From Centropus unirufus (Eukaryota > Chordata > Aves > Cuculiformes > Centropidae), in contig VYZI01000423.1 of assembly GCA_013397695.1 (NCBI GenBank), positions 1-64,000 on the forward strand: 64,000 nt of DNA, read 5' to 3'. How positions within the stretch are numbered: position 1 is the first letter of the stretch; every line of letters starts with the position of its first letter. The notes beneath the pieces are model-generated. The model was not told the origin of the DNA and did not search any database. It worked only from the letters and a program-made list of their open reading frames with translations. Made by a program: the position numbers and the translations under genes. Positions 34,562-46,843 of this stretch are shown piece by piece.

Positions 34562-35399
34562 ATGAAGAGAGCACAAGTGCCCGTTCCAAGCAATTCCCCT
34601 CCCAGACACAAAAAATAAGGTTTTTTTGAGGCCACCTCTTCCTGCTGACTCAGCATCAGTTTTTATGGGAAGAGACACAGAACTATCCCTGAAACAGAAG
34701 CCGTTGAGCTCTCCTGGATCTATAAGCACTGTGCGGGGTTGGCCATGAGCCATAGTTTAGGATTGCTTTTCCAGGACTTATGTATTAAAAAAGCACCATC
34801 GCTGAGCTTAGGGAATGACGCAGAGAAATGGTGAAAGGATGAAAAAGCAGCGCCAGGAACTCGGAGCCAGCCCAGCCTTGTGCAGAATTGCCACACTAAG
34901 CCTCTCTGCTACTTTAAGGCTCTCTGGGGTCCATAGGAGCTTAAAAGCCTTCAGTGGTGTTTGAAGCAGGGGCACGGGAGCAGCTGTTCCCCTGCCTGAG
35001 CACTCGCTGCCGGGAGCAGCGATGTGCAATGAGACGGAGTGTGGATTTCAAGAGCGCTCAGCAGTGCACGTGGGCTGGCGGCTCTGGCTAGGCAGAGCTC
35101 CCTGGTGTGATCGAGCTGATCCTGCTTTGACTAAGCACAACCCCACATGTGCTCAGTGCAGGCTGCGTCTGGCCAGGGAGCAGCACGGAATTTCTCTTGG
35201 GCAAAATCAGCCCTATGGGCTCTTCCTTGTGTTGAAAACTGAGTGTATGTGCATGGAAGGGAAGAAGCTGGGAAGTTGTCAGTGTGGCTCTTGTAGGTCG
35301 TTCTGTTGCCTGTATGTCCCATGGCTGTGAGTGAGCATCTCCAATGCTCTTCAGTACCTCTTTCCCTGAGTGAGGTGGGTGCTGGTCTCTTCTCCCAGG

Positions 35400-35664
35400 T
35401 AACTCGCAATAATATGAGAGGAAATGGCCTCAAGTTGCACCAGGGGAGGTTTAGATTGGATATTAGGAAAAATTTCTTTACTGCAAGAGTGGTAAAGTAC
35501 TGGAAGACGCTGCCCCGGGCAGTGGTGAAATGACCATCCCTGAAGGTGTTAAAAAAATATGTAGATGTGGGACTTTGTGATGTGGTTTAGTGGGCACAGT
35601 GGTGTTGGGCTGATAGTTGAACTTGGAAGTCTTTTCCAACCTCAATGATTCCATGACTCTGTGA
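35400..35664 (+). repeat. CR1 LINE 3' end, second subfamily
   Basis: Reads GGCCTCAAGTTGCACCAGGG, GGTTTAGATTGGATATTAGG and TGGTTTAGTGGGCACAGTGG, and ends ATTCCATGACTCTGTGA. This subfamily also occurs at 46557 and 49577. Plus orientation. Confidence 0.88.
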
Positions 35665-38644
35665 GCTGAGTGAAGGGAAGATGCGGAGTGCTGCTGTTGC
35701 TCAGCCATTGACCCACTGCAAAACATTTTTGTCCTTAGCTCTTCGCTGCTCCAGCTGCAGCTTTCTGAGCCCCTCTGGGAAGCGTTGTTCTGAAGGTTGC
35801 ACCCACCAGCTGCATCAGGCACCCAAGGAGCAAAGGGGGAAGCTTGGTGCTATGGGAGGGCTGCCTGGATCTCCACCATTAGCAGGAATTACACCCCAGA
35901 GTTGCTCTGAGTCTCCTTCTGGAGCTGTCAGCTTTTCCTTCTGACTTGGAAGTGAGCATCCTTCTTGAGCCTAAGAGCTACTGTGTCTCCTTTAGCAGGA
36001 TGAGAAGCCCAGCTCTTGCTCTACGAGCCACTTGGGTGGCAACAAACCATAAAAGCAGACCAAGCTCTGTGCTGTTCATCTCCCACTCCTCCTCTTCAGG
36101 ACTAGCTGGGCCCTCTGGGGTCACTCTCCATCCAGCCCAGCATTTCCAAGCTCACTGCAGCGAGAAGGAACTTCCAGAGTGTTCGGCTTTGCGGTTGAGG
36201 CTGTTGCTGGTCTCTAATCTCCTCTGTGCCTCAGCTGCTCTGTTGGCACATTAAAGGCGAGCCACAAAGTAACCGTAATTGTGCTAAGTGTCTGTGGGAT
36301 AATGGACTAAATACTCAGGATTGCAGAGGCAGCCACATTCCCAGCTATTTAATACCTTGATTGATGTATATTTAGTTGTTTGCCAGCCCACAGGAGGAGA
36401 GCATTCTGAGCTCTTGTTTCCTCTCCTCTATGAAGCTGATGATGCAAGGATGTTAAAGAACCAGACAGGAGGGAGCTGTTGGCCAGTTGTGTGGTTGCAG
36501 GGCTGGAATGATCCCAAGTTGGGAGGACTGGGTGTTGTGGTCTTCCTCCCCAGCTTGCTGAGCCAAGAGAGGAAGATTGGTGATGGGTTTAGGCTCTGTT
36601 TGGAAGAGCAGAGTTTTGCTCTGCTGCTGCAGCCTTTGGTTTCTTGCAGGACTGAGAACACAAGTTCTTTGTGCTCAGGGGTGGCCTGAGGAAAGGTGTG
36701 TGTGCCTGAAAGCTTGCCTACACTTTTCAATTATATAATCTGATCTAATAAAAGATGTTATCTTTCCCTACAATTCTTGCTATCGCTTCATGTTAAACCC
36801 TGGACCTGGACGCGTTGCTTTGGCTGTTGAACTTGAGGCATCTGTGTTGAGCGGCTGAAATGAGTTTCCCTGTCATCTCACAGGAGAGAGCTGGGTTCTG
36901 TTCTGCATCACCCTCAGGAAGTGACTATTTCTCTCCATTCCTGAGTAAGCGGACTGGACTCTAACTTGGGTGCCCTACAGCTGCATGCTCTGTATGCTCC
37001 TGTCAGAAAAAGCTACCTCGGAAGGGCTGTGTAGAAATGCTTCTTCCCCAGGTACAGCTCTCTTTGGGCCCCAGCAGGACGTGCTGTTCAACATGCAGAG
37101 GGGGCACTTTGCTTCCCCCAGGAGCTCCCGGGGCAGAGCGATAAGGTGCACGAGTGAAGGGTTATGAACCCTGCTCTGGGGGGCAGAGGAACCGAGTCAG
37201 AGCCAAATGAAGAGACTTCTTTTTAACCTGAAACTAGGAAACTGGAAAAGCAAGCAGGGATGCAAAGATGTTGCGGGGCATCTGAGTATCTTGAAGGTTC
37301 CTCCTTGAGGAGCATAGTAGCCCTGTCCCCAACAGGAGCAAATCCTGGATCCGTGAGCTCTGCCATCTCAGCTGCGCTGAAGGTGATGGTGGCTGTTTCA
37401 GCAGAACTTCTCAGCACTGGAGATGTGGAGCAGAAACCTCTCTTGCTCCTTTGCGTGAAGGAGGAAGATTTCATAGGAGGGGCTGGGCAAATACAGGATC
37501 TCCATGGGTTATAACTTTGCCCATTAGCCGTTCTTACTTCTTTTTCTTTCTTTAGCTTTGCCTGCCCATAAACTGACAGGCAGATGTCGTCACATACCAT
37601 GTGCATGTGGTGGTTACGCTCCCCAGTCCCCTTCTAAACACTCAATTCACAGCTGCTGGCTTTGTACCGATAAGAAAACGAGATGACTTCCTTTTCTTCT
37701 CTCCACCCCCACTCCCTTCCAGAATAAGCTGGGCTGTTTTTTGGTAAATAACGAGCTGTCACTTCTTCGCTTGAAACTTTCCAGGCTCCACCACCTTGGC
37801 CAACCCTCCTGAAGGATGCTGGAGGCTTGAACGTTCCTATCGGGCAGCAAACTGCCTTCCGCATCCTAGAGCAAGCTCTCCCCACCTCCCATATCCTACG
37901 AATCTTACTGCCTTTTGAGCTGTCCTGTGGTTTCTGTGGACTAACGAATCTCTCTGCCTACTCTGCCGGGTCGGGAGCCTTGACCAGTTATGGTGAGGTA
38001 GGATATCTGTTCTGTGTATGTCTAGCTTCTATTTTTAACAAAGCTGATACTTCTGAGTGGGAGCAAAGCAGAGGGGAGAAGGCGTGGAGGTCATCTCTGT
38101 AGTTTAGATTGCTCAGAAAGGTTCCGCTTGTGAGGATGTGAGCTAATTACAGAGAGCACCTATGGAGCTGTGGGTGCTATTAGGGTGGGAATATTGATTA
38201 ACAGTTTACTGGGCACAGACTAGCAAATTCTCTGCAGAACTGCAAGATTCTCCAGTGGAAACTACCCTTCAGATGCCTCTGCAGCACATGGGTGATGGTA
38301 ACTTTCTCCCTGTGCTTCAGCAGTGTTAGCCGTTTCGTTTGTACAATTACTGTGATTATTGTTAATAAGGTTACTGAAGAGACTTTTGGTGCTGACTGCA
38401 GCCTGGGAGAGGTTATCCCTGCTGTGAGTAGGATGTTATTTTGTGATGTTAATAGATTTTTATCTTGTTTTACCTTGTTAGCGAGGCTGTGTTAATAGTT
38501 ACTCACTTATCTCTGCATTTGCCTTGCTGTGTCTCTGGCTGAGCGCCGCTTTCATGTGCTGATAACTCGCTTGCTTGTGTTGGAGCACTGTAAGGTGCTG
38601 GAGACCTCTAACTGAATTTTGTAGGTGCTTACAAACCGTGTGAA

Positions 38645-39041
38645 ATCACAGAATGGTTTAGGTTGGAAGGGACCTCAAGGCCGATCCAGTTCCAACCCCC
38701 TGCCATGGGCAGGGACACCTCCCACTGAATCCTGTTGCTCAAACCCCATCCAAGCTGGGCTTGGACACCTCCAGGGATGGGGCAGCCACCACTGCTCTGG
38801 GCCACCTGGGCTAGGGCCTCACCATCCTCACAGAAAACCATTTCTTCCTAGGATCTCATCTAAATCTTCCCCTTTTCAGCTTAAAAACATTCCCTCTTTT
38901 CCTGTCCTGCACTCCGATCAAGAACCTCTTTCAGTACTGGAAGCTGCTCTAAGGTCTCTTCCCCAGGCTGAACCCCAACTCTCTCAGCCTGTCCCTGTAT
39001 GGGAGGTGCTCCAGCCCTCGGATCATCTTTATGGCCCAAAG
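38645..39041 (-). repeat. CR1 LINE 3' end, long copy
   Basis: Begins ATCACAGAATGG, passes CCAGGGATGGGGCAGCCACC and CTCTCTCAGCCTGTCCC, and ends GGATCATCTTTATGGCCC. Minus orientation. Confidence 0.92.
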
Positions 39042-39356
39042 TGACAACATGTAGTAGAAGGGCTGTTGGTAAAATAGTGAAGGTTATGGGGAATGAACTT
39101 TAAAAGCAGATTTATGAGGACAGGTTGGTCCAGAGTGGACAAGTGAGTGTGAAGGGATCCTGGAATGCAGAGCAGGCAAGCGCATGTGTGAAGAAAGCAA
39201 TTCTGGCTGCTGGGAACACAGGGAACAGATCCAGGGCAGGAACCAGGCTGTGTCTGAAGCCATGTTTGAGGTTCTGAAATGCAATGGGATCATTGTGCAA
39301 GTGGCTATGGCTCTCTGCCATGGAGTGTAATGTGGAGCGTGCCTTGGGTTTTCCAT

Positions 39357-39383
39357 CCTTCCTTCCTTCTGTCCTTCCTTCCG
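39357..39383 (+). repeat. (CCTT)n simple repeat
   Basis: Interrupted CCTT units (CCTTCCTTCCTTCTGTCCTT and following). Confidence 0.75.
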
Positions 39384-40273
39384 TGTGCAGAGGGTGTGGG
39401 CTGGTCTGCAGCTCTCCGCAGGGATTCAGATGATGAAAGTTGCTGGAGCCTGTCAGTTGTTTACATTCCCTTGTATCACCAGAGCATCACAAGGCTTTAG
39501 CCCTGACCTCTGTTCTCTCACACGTTGCAGAAGTGACTGATTTCACAGTCTCTGGGCCCTTCTTTGGGTGTCTTCTGCTTCACTGGATCATAGCAAAGCA
39601 GCTAAACAAACAGTTTTCTGCTCCAGGAGGAAGCCTGTCCGTCAGACAGCAGCTGGGCTGGTTTCAGTGCTGGCTGGGGAGATGTATTTTTAATGCCCCA
39701 ACTGTCTGCCAGGTGGGCTGGCAATTTAATTTTAACTTGCATTATGAGAACAAAACCATTTGCAATACAGAGGCTGGTAAACTTTTATGAATAGAGGGAG
39801 TTCAAAAGAGATTTCTTCTACTGTTCGATCTTTTGAGACTTGTAGGTAACATCTTCTCTGGCTGAGGTTAATGTGTAGCTCGATGTTTATGGAAGTCCTA
39901 ACATTGAGGTCCCTTTGAGTAGACAAGGTATATTAAAACATAAATTCTGTTCAGAGAATTAATTCAGAAAATTTGAAAACAGCAGCTGAAAATAATAATC
40001 TCGCACATCTTTGGGACTGATGCATTCAAAACACCTTGAGGGACTTAGCTACTCCTTTTTTAATTAGGAGAACTTGGGTGTAAATCCTTTGGGCAACTTG
40101 GAAGAGCCCCAGCTGCCAGCTTCCTGCTGGTGCGGGTGAGTGCAACTGGGTGTTGAAACGCATGTTGGCCTGATAAAGCTGGGTCTACCTCTCCCGTTTG
40201 GTGGAAACTGAGAATTTTCAGGCAAAATCTGTATCTTTGCCAACAGCTGTGTTTTCTGCCCTCTGCCTCAGTG

Positions 40274-40440
40274 GAGCAGGTTGCCCAGAGAAGTAGTGGC
40301 TGCTCCATCCCTGGAGGTGCTCAAGGCCAGGTTGGATGGGGCTTTGTGCACCCAAATCCAGTGGGAGGTGTCCCTGCCCATGGCAGAGGGGCGGAACAGG
40401 GAGGGCTTTGAGGTGCTTTCCAGCCCAAGCTATTCTATGA
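40274..40440 (+). repeat. CR1 LINE 3' end
   Basis: Reads GAGCAGGTTGCCCAGAGAAG, then CCATCCCTGGAGGTGCTCAA, and ends AAGCTATTCTATGA. Plus orientation. Confidence 0.9.
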
Positions 40441-41359
40441 ACCCAGGCACTAAACCAGCAGCTGCCTCCTTGCTGGTCACCATGCTGCCCCAGGTCTGGC
40501 TGTGCATGCCAAAGGGGCTTTCTAGAGCCCAGGGCTGCAGCCCACGGGCTGCCCTGCCCGTCCTGCAGACCCCTGGGGCTGCCACACAGCACGCAAGGCA
40601 GGGCTGCTGGCAGGGCCGTGCCTGGGAGCACAGCCCGTGCCCCACGTGAATGGTATTTCTGGAGTGAGCAAATATTTGGACACAGAGCCCTTGGGGTCCG
40701 AGGCCCTAAGCTCGCAGTAAGATCGATGGGCATTGTACTTGTGCCAACTGGGTACAGGGCAGGAGTAGGTTTTCCCCCTGAAAGCACCCATTGGATGTGG
40801 GATTGCTCCTAGATCTGCATGGGCAGCATGGAAGCAGGGAGAACTGTGGGTGAATCGCTTGGGTAGTGTGAACAAGATTAACGGTTCCTCACCTGCTGCA
40901 CCCTGCTGTCCCCCTGCAGCAGCCTTCTGCTGGCTACCAAGTGGCCTTAGTTCCTGGCTGGAAATGTCTGTGAAGGCATCTGGTGTCTGAAGTCCTCTGC
41001 TGCCTGTAGGAATATGCACCGTTTCCCAGAGTAGCAGCTGATACCTGTTTCAGCCTCTCGCAGTCTTTTCTTCAAATCCCATTAATTCTTCTCTGCATAT
41101 GACAAGGAGAGGTGAAACTCCGTGGTCTTCCCTCCCCAGATATTTCACACCTTTCTGGGGAAGCACAGGCGATGTGGTTTAATACCAAACTGCAGTGGGG
41201 TGGGTGGTAGGGTAGCCTATTCTGGCCTAACACCCTGAGGGAGGAGAGGGACTTGTGTTCTCCTGGTCCTTTTTTTTGAGTTGGACCTCCATGGGATACT
41301 CCCCGTGCTGCTTTCTGATACCTGGCTTCAGGTGCAACTGGGGAGACCAAGCTGCTTTT

Positions 41360-41435
41360 ATAGAATCTTCAAATCTTTGGGTTGCAAAAGACCTTTGAGA
41401 TCATCAAGTCCAACCATACCGGTCCACTATTTAAC
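41360..41435 (-). repeat. CR1 LINE 3' terminus, short
   Basis: Reads ATAGAATCTTCAAATC, TTTGGGTTGCAAAAGACC and ATCATCAAGTCCAACC. Same subfamily type as the copy in the AGRN 3' UTR. Minus orientation. Confidence 0.75.
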
Positions 41436-42636
41436 CAGATATCTGAGCAGGAGATCTGGGCCGGGAGGAAGAGTTGACAAGATGCTACATCCTCCATCTC
41501 CAAACACAAACAAGGGAAATCATGAAGGTGCAGAAAACCCATACTCAGCCTTCACTTTCTGCAAAAAAAAAAACTTCCTTGTGATGTTGGTGGCCCATGC
41601 TAGGAGGTCTCCACTATGCCTGGAGAAACTTATCACAGAAACGTTTGCATGTGGGCTCTTCTCTTTGTTCTTGCCTAGAACTGTGTCTACAGTGGCATCT
41701 TTGAGACTTAAGAGGGGCTGGTGTGTAAATGACAGGGCTTGGTCTGTAAATGGCTGATTTTCTTCCAATGTTACAGCCCATATGTGAGCGTTTCTACCGT
41801 CGTCTTTCTGATGCGACTCTGTCCTGGGAGAGCTCTGACTGTTGATAACACATGTAAATTGGTGAGGGTAGGCCTTGTGGGATAGAAAACCACGTGATGC
41901 TCTAAAGAAGGAACTCTTGCATCCAAGCAAGAGTGTCTAATATCTTATTTTGGAAGTGAAAAATATAAGTTTGCACTTGTGGTGGGAGGCCAAGCTCTCT
42001 AACAACTCCTCCTTCCTTCCTGCCTTCAGTTTTTAGTTTGAAGCACCTCTTCCTGTGGCTAGCAAGGGCCAGCTGGAGCCTGATGTTTGACGGTGCCCTT
42101 CCAAGGCTATAGTTAGGTATGCTGCATATGGCAGCCACAAGGCAGCGTGGGTGCAAGGATAGCGGAGCATAAAGGCAGACGCTCCATTTCGCATTGGTCT
42201 ACAGCGGAGTGAAATGATTAGTTTGACTTTTCTGTCCCCTGTGCCACCACTGTGTCCTAATGCTAGCTCTACACTCTTTTATAGGCTCTCCTGGCTACAC
42301 GAGTTGGCCAAAGAGAAACCCAGAGCCACTGCTTCTGTAGTCAGAGTGAATGAAATGACTATTAAGAAGCTGTTGCTGCAGGGGAGAGCTCGAGCAATGT
42401 ATGTGCTCAAGTTATTATGAGCTATCAAAGGACCAGCGCCGCTAGACCAAGCGTTTGCAAAATGATGGCCCATGAGTGAAGGTAGACCTTCAAAATGGTA
42501 CAGGCACAATCCCTGTCATTTCTTGTGCACGTGTGCAAGGCTCTTGTCCACCGTAGCCCCCAAGAGGGCTGCAGGATTTGGCCTCAGAGGAGTGGGAGGA
42601 CAGGAGCCGCAGCGTGGGCAGCAGCTGCTGGCCGAG

Positions 42637-42641
42637 ATGAG
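42637..42641 (+). CDS. Speculative first coding exon of the SHP-like gene
   Basis: ATGAG followed by GTGAGGAG would splice as ATG AG|G TGG TTT, giving Met-Arg-Trp-Phe, the right phase for the 52362 exon and similar to the very short first exons of PTPN6 and PTPN11. There is G at -3 and GC-rich sequence upstream. Such a short match occurs by chance often in 30 kb, and the true exon could lie elsewhere, including in the assembly gap. Confidence 0.15.
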
Positions 42642-43914
42642 GTGAGGAGGAGCCCAGCAGGCAGGTGCCACTCTCTTTCACATCCTTTATGTGCACCCAT
42701 GCGAGCGTGTGACGCAGCTGGGCTTTGTGCTGCAGTTGAAGGCCAGGTCACACACTCGTGCTCCGGTGCCTCGCTGTTTGCTCTGGTCCTGCAGAGCCTG
42801 TTTTGTCTGTAGATGGTGTATTTTTGTGTCCTGGGTCTTTGTTTTGTCCATGGCTTCCTTTCCTTCTCTCTGTAGGGCCCTTATCTGGGGAGTGCAAGAC
42901 GCGATGGTGAAAGAGGTTTTCCATATCAGCAGTGTGGGATGGGCTGTGAGGAAGTCCCTACGATAGGCAGAGCCTTCAGATGCTCTGGCTTAACGTGTGC
43001 AGACAGGGGGGATCAGGCTCTTGGCAGCCACTTCAGCTTGGATATGGCTTAGGCTAACCTTAACTGCTGGAAGGACCAATAAGACAATTAGCTGTGCAAT
43101 CAGCATCTCCATGAGCTGTTCTCCCTTTTAGATGTACTCATCTTCCTCCACCTTCTCTGAAGTCAGGCTGAGCTTTGACCCTAAAACTAGAAATGGAAGA
43201 CCCAAATAGAAGTGCCATTGGAACAGATATGGGCTTAAATGAGTGTCAGAAATGGGGCATCTTGAGTGCCCAAGGCCTGTGTAGAGCTGTCAGCAGGAAA
43301 TCATCCTAGCTTTCCCCCAAGAAGCGGAATGTGGATGCAGAAAAGATGTGCTGATAGGCTGCCCTGCCTGTGCGGGCCGAGCTGCCACTGCCCGTGACAA
43401 AGAGCCACAAGAGTCCATAGGAGGGAACTCTGCTGAGGTGCGTTGTGTCAGCCTCCCACCTGGCCAGCACAGGTTTGGGTCAGAATGAAGAATAAGACTC
43501 TGGGCATCTCCCCACCCCATGGCGAGGCTGTCACACTGGGTATTCAGGGAAAGGAGTAAGAGCATGAACTTTTGACTGTAAAGTTTGCCCAGGCTGCCTG
43601 AACACAGAGAGAAAATCATGCAGTGCACCCTGAATAGGAGAATTCTCTGCAAGGAGAAGGGCTGCATTGGCAGTTCTTGGCTTCTCTTCTGGGAATTACT
43701 GTTTTTGAGCTGATGACCTGATTAATAATCCTGGGTTTCTGCCAAGAGATAACAGGTGACCATGTGATTGTATTTGGACTCTTTGCATCTTAGATCTTAG
43801 CCTTTTTAGAGAAGTGAACTTGGACTCTCAGGGTTTTTTTTTTCTCCCAGTGCTTGTGCTCTGCACCAAACAGAGCTGCTTGCACAGAGCAAAAGGCTGT
43901 CTTGGCTACGTGGT

Positions 43915-44222
43915 AGAATCAAAGAATGGTTTGGGTCAGAAGGCACCATAAAGATCATCCAGTTCCAACCCCCTGGAACGGGCAGGGACACCTCCCACTG
44001 GATCAGGGGCTCCAAGCCCCATCCAAGCTGGCCTTGAACACCTCCAGGGATGGGGCAGCCACCACTGCTCTGGGCAACCTGGGCCAGGGCCTCCCCACTC
44101 TCACAGGAAAACATTTCTTCCTAATCTCTCATCTCAGTCTCCCTTCTTTCAGCTGCAAACCATTCCCCTTCCTCCTATCCCTGCTCTCCCTGATCAAGTG
44201 CCCCTGCCCAGCTTTCCTAGCT
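43915..44222 (-). repeat. CR1 LINE 3' end
   Basis: Begins AGAATCAAAGAATGG, passes CACCTCCCACTGGATCAGGG and CCAGGGATGGGGCAGCCACC, and ends CTGATCAAGTGCCCC. Minus orientation. Confidence 0.92.
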
Positions 44223-46556
44223 AAGCTGGTGGAGGGGAATGTTGTTCCTGCACTCAACTGGAGCAATGCTGGCTTGGGTAGTGTAGCTGCTATGTCCCTG
44301 CAGTGAAGTGGCTGGTCACTGGCTCTAGAGATGACGCCTGGCATGCTGTAGCTGTGTGCTTTGGTTTGTATTAGGGACATAGGAGAAAAAAAAAAAAAAG
44401 CGGGATCTGTTTCTGAAGTGGGAAGAGCACCAGTCAAAATGCTAATTTTAACAGCTTCACATTAAAGCAGGGGAGCAGAATGAACCTTTGCAAAGCAGAG
44501 AGGCTGGGACGGCAGATGCCAGGCCCCTGGGATGATGTGTTTGCCTGTGCGTCCATCCCAAGCAGAGGAACCAACGTGCAAGCCTTAACTGGCTGCTATT
44601 TATGTGACGGGAGTTTTTCTGTGGTATTCGTCCTTGGAGTGATTTCTTTCTGTTCTGGTGTCAGCTAGATTTAACAAGCTATCTCGTTTCTTAGGCAAAA
44701 TCATTGCTTTAGACATCTAACCAACTTGAAACCCTTTGCTAAGAGGCTGTGACAGCTCTTGAACATATTGCTGCTTTTAACAGGTGGGGGGGGAGGTGGA
44801 GGGGATGGCTACAAAGGGGAATGAATGGGACAGTGCATGAAAAGAGGAAGACGTGTCAATGGGAAGCATGGACTGGAATAATTTAGATAAAGGGACTGAA
44901 TCATAGGGAGTAGATGGGTGCAGGATCTTGCTTGTGTCAAGGAGATAGGACAGATGTGAATTTATATTAATTAACAATTAATGTCAGCTGAGGCTCCAGA
45001 GCCAGTAAATGGAAACTGCCTGTCTGCACCAGCTCCCTGCCAGGAAGGTGCTGCCTGCTCCTGTTTCTTGTAAAGCCTACAGGAAGGAGCTCCTGGAGTG
45101 CTTTTACTGCTGCCTCTTGGTTTTCTCTCTGTGTTCTCCTCTTCCTGTTTCAGCAAAAGCCACCCCTTCCCCCAGCTCTGTCCAGCCACCTTCCACTGGG
45201 GCTCCAGGGACAGGGTTGAAATGGGAATTAAATGACAAAGTCATGAAGCTGCTCTTGCCCCTGTAGTCAGAGGCCACTGCTCATCTCTAGCTAAAGCCAG
45301 TTTCTTTGACTGAAACCACTCTGCCCAGTGCACGGTCTTGCAAGTGACATTTAAGGAAAGGCTTTTCAGAAGATCTGTATATGAAACCATTTCTGACTGT
45401 ATTATTTGAGTTTCAAACCAACCCGTGGGTGGTGAATTAAAACCCCTCTTTGAATGTGACACAGAGGAGCGTGAGGTACGCTGCCGCTCTGCAGCTCAAA
45501 GCGGCTCTGCTTTGCCTTTCATCAAGGTCATCGTCTAATGGGCAGAGGTGTAGGCTGAGGTTTCCATTTGTGCAGGCAAGGCTGTTTCACACCCACATCA
45601 GTGGCACATCCTGCCCAAGGGCAGTGGGCTGCTCTCATGCAGGACTGGTCCAGAGCCTGATGGACAAAGAAAAGTTGTCCTTACCTTGGTTTTGAGCTCT
45701 GACGTTTTAGCTGGCTTCAAAAGCTGCTGAGAAAGCAGCAAGTGGTAGGAAAGGTGGGTGGCTCTCCAAAGGCGTGGAGGGAGGGCTTCTCTGGGGGTTA
45801 GGGCTTGGTGTCTGAACTGCTGAGGAGGTGAGAGCAGTGCGTGCAGCACAGTTTCAGCAGTGCAGCAAGGCACGAAGGCTCAGCGGGATCGGGAGCTGTT
45901 GGAAACAGCAGCAGGGCTTTACTGGGGCTTGCCAGTGGGCTAGCAGCCTTGGTTCCATTATGCAGGACCAGGACTCTGGGGTTTGTGTCTCTGAATCTTC
46001 TGATGCTTTGCAGGACCTGGGTGAGACCCTGTCTGAACTGAGCCTGGCAGAGGAGTTCTGTAGAATCTGGCCATGCATAATGCATGCAGTTAAACTAATT
46101 GGCACCCCAAAACTGTCAGTGACCATTGCTGGGACATCACTGAGCTTCTGCTGGGCTACTTTGCCTCCTCTCTTTTCTCTGGCATAGTGTTCTGCATTGT
46201 TCTGGTTGGGTTTCCTCTGGGGAAGACCTTCCGTGCTCACACGCTCACTAAGCATATGCCTTGAAATTAAGAAGGGGTTAGAGGAAACTGCTGAGCAAAT
46301 CCCTGGCTCTTTTCACAGGGTTTCGATGGAAACCTGGTCTTTCTCAAGGAGATGAAGCTGGTGGGGGGAAACATGCTTACATCCTCAGTCTAGGCTGGCT
46401 GCTGCACACAAAGGGGGTGCCAGCATCTGCTCTTTCTTGTCGTATCTAAGTCCAATGGGGCACATCAGCTGGTTAAAGAAGTCTAATAAACCCTGTTTGC
46501 ACCCATCTACCACTCCTGAAAGGAGAGGTTGGCTCTGCTTTGTAGGAAAGAAGAGT

Positions 46557-46843
46557 CTGTGGCCTCAAGTTGTGCCAGGGAGGTTTAGATTGGGTATTAG
46601 AAAAACAAAAAAAAATAGAGGTTTAGATTAGAAGTTAGGAAAAAATTCTTTACTGAAAGAGTGATGAAGCACTGGAAGAGGCTGCCCAAGACAGTGGTAG
46701 GGTCTCCATTCCTGGAGGTGCTCAAAAAAACATGTAGATGTGGCTCTTCAGGACATGGTTTAGCAGGCCTATTGACATTGTGCTGATGATTGGACAGGGT
46801 GATCTTGGAGGTCTTTTCCGACCTTAATGATCCTATGATTCTA
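46557..46843 (+). repeat. CR1 LINE 3' end, second subfamily
   Basis: Reads TGGCCTCAAGTTGTGCCAGG and GGTTTAGATTGGGTATTAG, with a short local duplication of GAGGTTTAGATT near 46618. It ends GATCCTATGATTCTA. Plus orientation. Confidence 0.88.

Noticed and set aside
40218..41019. Overlapping frames of 165-189 codons on the minus strand
   Set aside because: Part of the translation is antisense CR1 3' end, and the remainder has no domain.
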